The notes beneath the pieces are model-generated. The model made no database searches. It was given only the letters and a program-made list of their open reading frames with translations, and was not told the DNA's origin. The position numbers and the translations under genes are program-made. Positions 57,686 to 64,000 of a DNA stretch of 64,000 nucleotides are shown one piece after another. The stretch lies in contig BAAHQB010000468.1 in assembly GCA_054601695.1 (NCBI GenBank), forward strand, positions 17,731 through 81,730, given 5' to 3'. The DNA comes from Amorphochlora amoebiformis (Eukaryota > Cercozoa > Chlorarachniophyceae). Every line of letters begins with the position of its first letter. The first letter of the stretch is position 1.

Positions 57686-58608
57686 ATATAATATAGACTA
57701 TAACATAGTGCGCATGCAGACATCTACAATTGCACATTAATTGTAGCCACATGATTGCATATTCAGAATTAATTTTATGTACGTATGTATAAACATATAT
57801 TTAACATGTAAGTATTGTATATCTACACAATTTTGTATATCTAAGACCTTGTTAATTCAGTGTTTTTATCATCTTTCATCGTTAAATTTCACTGCAGCTA
57901 GTATGTGTACACAATTTATATGTACATGCTACAATTGCGCTATGATGTACAATTGTACAATCGCAGACTAAATATATGGCTACTGCAATTTTGTACATGT
58001 ACATGTACATATAACATGTGACAGGCATATTGATTGTATCCCCGTCGAGATGATGTGGGTTTGAAATAACTGCTGACTATTCATTAGATCATGGCCCATT
58101 GGAATTTTTTTATTGTGGAAACAAATTGGAATGAAGCCCAAGGGCATCTCGATATTCAAATCTATGATAGGGAAATACCTGATAGCTAGCTCTAAAAAAT
58201 GAATGGCTGGGCTTCCGGCGGTGGACAATGGACATGGAGCTTTTAAATGGTTCCCCTCAACTGGGGTGGTCACATTTAAATGGTTTCCTCAGCTGAATTC
58301 CACAGCGAGCCGTCACACAGAACGAAATCCCCCAAGCTATATTTCGATTATTTACACCCGTTTGTAGGGCTTGGAATCTATGAGATATCCCAAACGCAGC
58401 GCCCCAACCTGGTTTTCCTGCTAGTCAAGCAACGACACCGAATAGTTCCTAGATTTGGGTGATTCCGCCGGAAGTAATTCCTTAATTCTACGTTAATTCT
58501 TCGGCTATCGTGATTGCGGCTGCCATGGTCAATGGACTTTGACAGCTGCTTTCCCACGATTTGATACGACGGCCTTACATCGAGTAAGGAGGTTTAGCAG
58601 ATCCAGAC
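56989..58608. other. Intergenic, TA and TTA repeats
   Basis: (ATA)n and (TA)n at 57027-57130, (ATT)n at 57240-57300 and 57445-57490, further (TA)n to 57690, then unique sequence from 57690 to 58608 without a supported exon. cgattccaagccc-type GC-richer DNA near 58300-58560 may be the promoter or 5' leader of the esterase gene. Confidence 0.6.
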
Positions 58609-60067
58609 ATGTTTTACCTGACTTGGGAGGCCGTCGACAACCCCATCGCAGGATTAGTTGCGATGATTTGCCTTGCGTTGGGCTGTGTGTTGCTACGGAC
58701 GGTCATTGTTTGTGTGCGTCCTTCCGATCCGTCGTCAAGTCTCTGCACGACGATTTGGAAGACCTGTCTCTACCACGGCGTCGCCATGGGGCTGTCGATC
58801 GGAGGTGGGGTGTTGGGTGGCGAGATGGAATGCGGAATCGGTATCCTTTTGAATCAAAGGGCCAAAGAAGCGATGGAGGTTCTGGTGTTTGTATTTGCGA
58901 CCATCATTAGCATAGGACTATACGTCACACATGACCATTCCTTCCTAAGGAAGGTAATAAAACATCTGTAGCTTGCTGTGCTTTAGATATTACAACTTGG
59001 AGTAATAGACATGTACATGTACATGTACATGTGTGTGAACATGTACATGTACATGTACATGCATGTGTGAGCTATTGTTTGTTGGTAGATCCGGAACGGT
59101 GCAATGTCGTCGGCGAATACACGAGTTAAGCGCTGGTGCGGCAACGTGTTGGCCAACGTCAGCGCCAGGGTGGGTTTTGTTCCGAGCAACAACAGCAGTG
59201 ATGTTGTGAATGCCAATGTGGGCAACAGCAACACCTTCGCGGACGCGAAGTCTCTATCCCTAGCACCCTCCAAGTACAATCCTGTCGCCCTCTCAGCTTG
59301 GGAAAATGACCCTGGTGATGAATCAAAAAAAAGTGCAGTAGATGAGGCAGATGAGGCTGTGGAGCTCCAGTCCATAAGCCAGCCAGACGCGTTTCGCGCG
59401 TCTGATTTGAATGAAGACTCGCCTCGCCGTGCATTAACCGGGAGCCCATCGAATGACCAAAACCCAACCGGATCCATCAACAGCAACCTAATAGATAATC
59501 GAGTGTCCCAAGAACACACCCAGTTAGTGGACGTCGAAGTGACCAGGGACGTCGATGTGGACAAAGACGAGTACATGAGCCACGTTACGTATTGGGTCCC
59601 GAACATTTTAAAATCGGTTACCAAGAGGGGATTCGCCATCATATGCCTCAGCGTCTTGTCGAGTGTCGCGATTGTTTTCTTCTACTGGATGATCGCGGCT
59701 ATCACATGGTATGTGCACACCATCCTACTCGAGCGGAGGTCGTGTGTCGTCGGATCAAATGGTTTGCCGGACCTCAATTTAAACTCCAAAATTACAATCA
59801 GTGGATCTTCGGCCGGCGGTGACATGGCGGTCTTCCATCCCAATCTCAATTACGAAAAATGAGACAACGTGAACACTAACACGTATGTATTTTATTCTAG
59901 GTTCAATTTCATTTTGCTTTTTCGCGGCTCGTGATCGGAGCCTGTGGATTCACCGGACAGCCCTACCGATGCGCTATCACACGCTTCACCAATGAGACGG
60001 TAACAACTCCTCCGAATTTTTATCAATAGTGCGTAAATGGATATCAAAAATCGAGTATGTATACTAA

Positions 60068-60108
<41 letters not shown>

Positions 60109-60143
60109 TTATATACGTTTATATATATATTTATATATATATT

Positions 60144-60178
<35 letters not shown>

Positions 60179-60849
60179 TTGTGTGTATATATATATATAT
60201 ATTATACGTGTGGATATATAAACGTATACTATATATATGTGTAATGTATATATATATACATATATATATATATGTATGTGTGTATATATATATAAGTAAA
60301 TACATATATATATATATACATATACTGTTAGCGCTGCGGTCCGCTGGTAGTATAGGGCTGGTAGTGTAGTCCATGGTTATTAGTTGGGAGTCCGTTTGGA
60401 TTATCACGAATGATAAAGGCAAATTAAACATAATATATATATATATATATATACTGTTAGCGCTGCGGTCCGCTGGTAGTGTAGAGCCGGTAGTCCATGG
60501 TGATTAGTTGAAGTCCGTTTGGAATATGACGAATGATAAAGGGAAAGTCTTAGGCAGTTCATTCAAGGGTTTCTAGGAACGTTCTAACTTCTCGAACACA
60601 CTCGAATCTTCGGGTTCTGCAACCGTGACATGGCGTGACCTCAAGTCCTGTCACCTAATACTGGGAAGCCCCGTTACTACTGGGTATTACCGATTACTCC
60701 CGAGTACCGGATGAGATAATCTCCAAGAATCTCCGCAATCTCCAGCGATCTCCAGCTATGCTTTGTTTCGTGCGACTATTCTTCAACACGCTATCGATAT
60801 CTGTTCTTCGAACTGCGTCCGCTCGTGCTATTTATATCACTGCTTTAAC

Positions 60850-60899
<50 letters not shown>

Positions 60900-61042
60900 A
60901 TGTATGCATGTATATACCTAAATACATATATATATGTGTGTGTGTGTGTGTGTACACATACATACACATATACATACATATATATATATATATATACATA
61001 TATATAATGGATTTATTTATATATATTATTGCATATCTATAA

Positions 61043-61077
<35 letters not shown>

Positions 61078-61337
61078 CGACGTATCAATGCCTTGGGGGC
61101 AGCGGAAGACTGCAAGCCACCCTGATGTACTTCATTGCACCATTCGCAAAGAGATAACTTAGTCGTGGGGGTACCCACTTGCGCAGCACAAGAGTTGCGG
61201 CGTACACGTGTCGCTACTAACTGACATTAACCGGTACTACCGGGCACTTCTGGGGATTCACTAAAACACGATCTCCAGCGATCTCCAGTGGGTCTCCATG
61301 GATCTCGGGCTATTCTACACGATTCCTGGCGTTGTGC

Positions 61338-61418
<81 letters not shown>

Positions 61419-61419
61419 A

Positions 61420-61451
<32 letters not shown>

Positions 61452-62599
61452 ATGTATATATATATGTATGTGTGTTTGTTTGTGTGTGTGTGTGTGTATG
61501 CATAAGACGTAAAGTCTTCACAACATGTTTTGTGATATGTACATTTAAATGTAGAGATGATTTAGCACACGTATGTAAATATTTATCACACGTATGTAAA
61601 TACATACATTTAGAGATGCTTTTTTATGATCAGCTCGCAGCGTCCAACTCGTCATGCAAGGAATACGAGTGTGGTGAGCCTTACAAGCTCGGATTGGCCG
61701 TGCCTGAATGCCTGGATGCCAGCGGGGATCCATGCCCCGGCAACAAGACCGTGATGTACGACCACTGTAAGTTCTTCCCTGAGCGCGTAAAAATCGGCGA
61801 GCTGGAGCATGTGGTAAATGCCACAGCTGTCTGCCGGGATAAACACGAGTACTGGAACCTCTCAGCGCCGAGTTGCATCGATCCGCCAGATACAGGACTC
61901 TTACACGCCCGAGTTTACCTGTTTCGGGGCCTGTACGACAATGGTCACCGCGCAGGCACTTGTCGAAACACAGGCGACCTGTACGCCCGGTGGGTGAATG
62001 ACAGAGAGCGCCAGATTCAGCTCCGCGACAACATGCGCATCGGCCACGCTGTACCCATGCCGTGGATGTGCCGTGGGAATACCATAAATGGTCAATCCCT
62101 GGATACCAAGTTTGCGCATCAATCAAGCCCTTGCGAAGGACCGCCGACTGACGGCGCCGGCGAGTGTATGCGGTGGGTTCTTAACGACGTCGTACAAAAC
62201 CCACCGTTTGTCTGGGACCAGTGGTACCAGACCAAGATCCCAACCGACTGGCTCTCCCAGTACCACCTGCACACGCGCGTCGAGATCCCTGCTGACTCCG
62301 TACGCTTTCCCGAGCAGGATGCCAAATTCTATGTTTTCATTCCTCGTCCCTGTCGAAAGGGAGCGCGCTGTCGCCTACACGTCAACCTGTACGGTTGCCA
62401 CGATGCGCCACATCATCCTCTAGCACTGAAGAGAAACGGCGGGTATTCCTATATAAATTTCAGATAACTTTCGTTATTTTTGTATTTTTTTGACCTTGAA
62501 ATTTCTTGTAACTACCTTGCATGCATGCAAATAATTAAATATAAATTTAAATGTATATATATACATATATATATATATGTAAATATATATAAATATATA

Positions 62600-62637
<38 letters not shown>

Positions 62638-62711
62638 ATGTATGTGTATGTATATATATATGTATATATATTATATGTATATATATGTATGTATTATATA
62701 TATATATATAT

Positions 62712-62742
<31 letters not shown>

Positions 62743-63007
62743 ATATATCAGGTATGCGCGCAAGGATGCCAGGCTGTTGACAAGCAACTACCATCTGTGG
62801 GCCGCCACTAATCGAATTGTCGTTTTGTACCCAATCGGACCAATCAACCCAAGGCGAAACACAGAACACCCGAATTGGGGCAACACGGGTGCAAAGGAGT
62901 GCTGGGACGCTTATGGCGAGACTGGGGTTGATTATGCAACCCAAAAGGGTTTGCACATGCGCCAGATCCGCCATGCAATATGGCTCGTGTCAAAGGGAAG
63001 GATTTAG
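58609..63007 (+). CDS. Type II PHB-depolymerase-like esterase, membrane-anchored, 749 aa
   Basis: Exons 58609-58953, 59089-59829, 59901-59999, 61634-62442 and 62752-63007 (TAG) splice in phase (2,250 nt). Residues 1-115 hold three hydrophobic segments. About 116-290 is polar and acidic ([16 protein letters not shown]). About 296-330 is a further membrane span ([19 protein letters not shown]). The catalytic part follows: [19 protein letters not shown] (Ser356 in the lipase box), [38 protein letters not shown] (Asp497), RIGHAVP (His533), [10 protein letters not shown] (oxyanion Cys650), [10 protein letters not shown] and [18 protein letters not shown]. The order Ser-Asp-His-oxyanion is the circularly permuted, type II arrangement of secreted polyhydroxybutyrate depolymerases such as the Penicillium funiculosum enzyme. 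It probably hydrolyses a polyester or other ester outside the membrane. The true substrate is unknown, and attachment of exon 1 rests on phase and splice sites alone. Confidence 0.88.
58980..59062 (+). repeat. (ACATGT)n in esterase intron 1
   Basis: Self-complementary hexamer acatgt repeated at 59010-59031 and 59038-59060, inside the 135-bp intron 58954-59088. Confidence 0.9.
60325..60430 (+). mobile_element. tRNA-like element, 5' fragment, in esterase intron 3
   Basis: tactgttagcgctgcggtcc then gctggtagtatagggctggt and agtccgtttggattatcacg, ending at gcaaattaaacat before (TA)n. It is almost identical to the first 90 bp of the next copy. Confidence 0.75.
60447..60858 (+). mobile_element. tRNA-like TIR element, ~410 bp, most complete copy
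   Basis: Begins tatactgttagcgctgcggt and ends tatcactgctttaacaatatt. The reverse complement of the end (attgttaaagcagtg) matches the start with few differences, giving inverted termini of about 15 bp. The interior carries the tRNA-like segment, aacttctcgaacacactcga, then tactgggtattaccgattac and gatctccagcgatctccag. (TA)n lies at both ends. Confidence 0.75.
61069..61344 (+). mobile_element. Related TIR element, ~275 bp, in esterase intron 3
   Basis: Starts tatattgtcgacgtatcaat, ends ggcgttgtgccaacaatata. The interior keeps accggtactaccgggcactt then gatctccagcgatctccagt, shared with 60680-60760 and with the copy at 39275. The tRNA-like 5' part is replaced. Confidence 0.65.
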
Positions 63008-63716
63008 TTACTAGAATCACCTTGCACAAACAAATGCAAGTTTACATATGAGGCTCATTTGCGCAAATAGTTGCACAAACACATGTCACATTTATAACTT
63101 ATGATATTTACTATATAGTATAAATATATATATATATATATATTTATACGTTGCGTTGGAATAAAAAACAAAGGTTGAGTACCAATGAGTGCTATGCATG
63201 CTATTACATGTACGACATACACGTTCACGTGTACGATTATATATATTTATATATATGTATAAGTTGCTATATAATGGTACTATACGTGAATGATGTCGGT
63301 ATGTATATATATATATATATATATACATATGTGCTAGCGAATAACTATGATGTAAGTTAAGTAACAGAGCACAAGGCACTACTCATTACTCCCAAGACCA
63401 AGTTTGGAAATATCGAGCTCCCCGATGGAGGCAGCGGCCGACTGATCACCGAAGGCTGTCGAATGGGACTGGGCATCGATCCATGAAACTGACAAGACCT
63501 AAAAGCGTGTAAAACTCTCTTCCGCGCGGATTAGCCCAAGGATAAAGGCACACGTCGGGCACAAGTCATAGTTGCTTAATAGTCTTAGGATAGATTAGGC
63601 TTATTACGTACATATGTATATGTGATGTGAATACACACACATATATGTGTGTGTATATATATAATATATACATGTGTATATGTGTGTATATATGTTTATA
63701 AATATAAATATATGTT

Positions 63717-63748
<32 letters not shown>

Positions 63749-63889
63749 CACACATATAATATATATATATATATAATATATACATATATATGATATATTC
63801 ATATTCATATATAAACGTCACGCCCCACCTAGCCTATCGTCGGACCAGTTAGCCACACAGTTAGCTTAGATCATATCCTACGTTTATGT

Positions 63890-63953
<64 letters not shown>

Positions 63954-64000
63954 TATATAATTGTATTACATATATTTTTAATTTACATCTATATATATTA
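63008..64000. other. Downstream of the esterase gene
   Basis: AATAAA at 63160-63165 is a possible polyadenylation signal 150 bp after the stop. Unique sequence at 63370-63600 and 63815-63880 has no supported exon. The remainder is (TA)n with (TG)n and (CA)n. Confidence 0.5.

Larger units (their letters stand above)
60000..61633 (+). other. Esterase intron 3
   Basis: 1,634-bp phase-0 intron (donor acg then gtaaca, acceptor tgatcag) containing three copies of the TIR element, (TA)n and (TG)n. Most of its length is inserted or expanded DNA; the neighbouring introns are 71, 135 and 309 bp. Confidence 0.8.

Overview
The window is nuclear DNA of a eukaryote. Genes are cut into very short exons joined by GT-AG introns, there is no operon-like packing, and about half of the sequence is (TA)n microsatellite. 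The gene families (an AKR7 aldo-keto reductase, a PPR-type protein, a circularly permuted PHB-depolymerase-like esterase and a decayed hAT transposase) fit a free-living or symbiotic protist. An ichthyosporean-type opisthokont is my guess and an oomycete-like organism the alternative; this placement is weak. Nearly all long open frames in the window are (TA)n read as Tyr-Ile and are not genes.

Layout. 1-1.6 kb is TA-rich and is followed by a short coding-looking island (1.61-1.93 kb). A small intronless minus-strand gene lies at 3.48-3.80 kb. Diverging from it, a plus-strand gene of about 35 small exons runs from roughly 4.0 to 30.07 kb; its 3' half reads as pentatricopeptide-like repeats. 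Fragments of another plus-strand gene lie at 31.04-31.95 kb and perhaps 35.21-35.32 kb. The best-resolved gene is an AKR7-type aldo-keto reductase on the minus strand, 54.98 down to 36.82 kb: 21 exons of 22-79 bp, all phase-compatible, sum to 1,026 nt (341 residues) with the complete D-Y-K-H tetrad. A frameshifted hAT transposase lies at 55.59-56.99 kb. A five-exon plus-strand gene at 58.61-63.01 kb encodes a membrane-anchored type II PHB-depolymerase-like esterase of about 749 residues.

The most unusual feature is the introns. Besides (TA)n, most contain a minisatellite (unit 16-75 bp), and in about a dozen cases the unit is recognisably a copy of the neighbouring exon edge including its splice donor or acceptor. 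The introns therefore appear to grow by repeated duplication of splice junctions, leaving arrays of decoy splice sites, and in two cases decoy exons. A second theme is a short element with tRNA-like internal boxes and inverted ends beginning TATTGTTAGCGC, always sitting in (TA)n tracts; in one copy its interior has expanded into a 16-bp minisatellite.

Exon models were assembled by eye from open frame, splice sites, phase and family resemblance. The AKR7 and esterase models are strong. The PPR-like model is good in its 3' half and tentative in its 5' half. The 31-35 kb gene is only a sketch.
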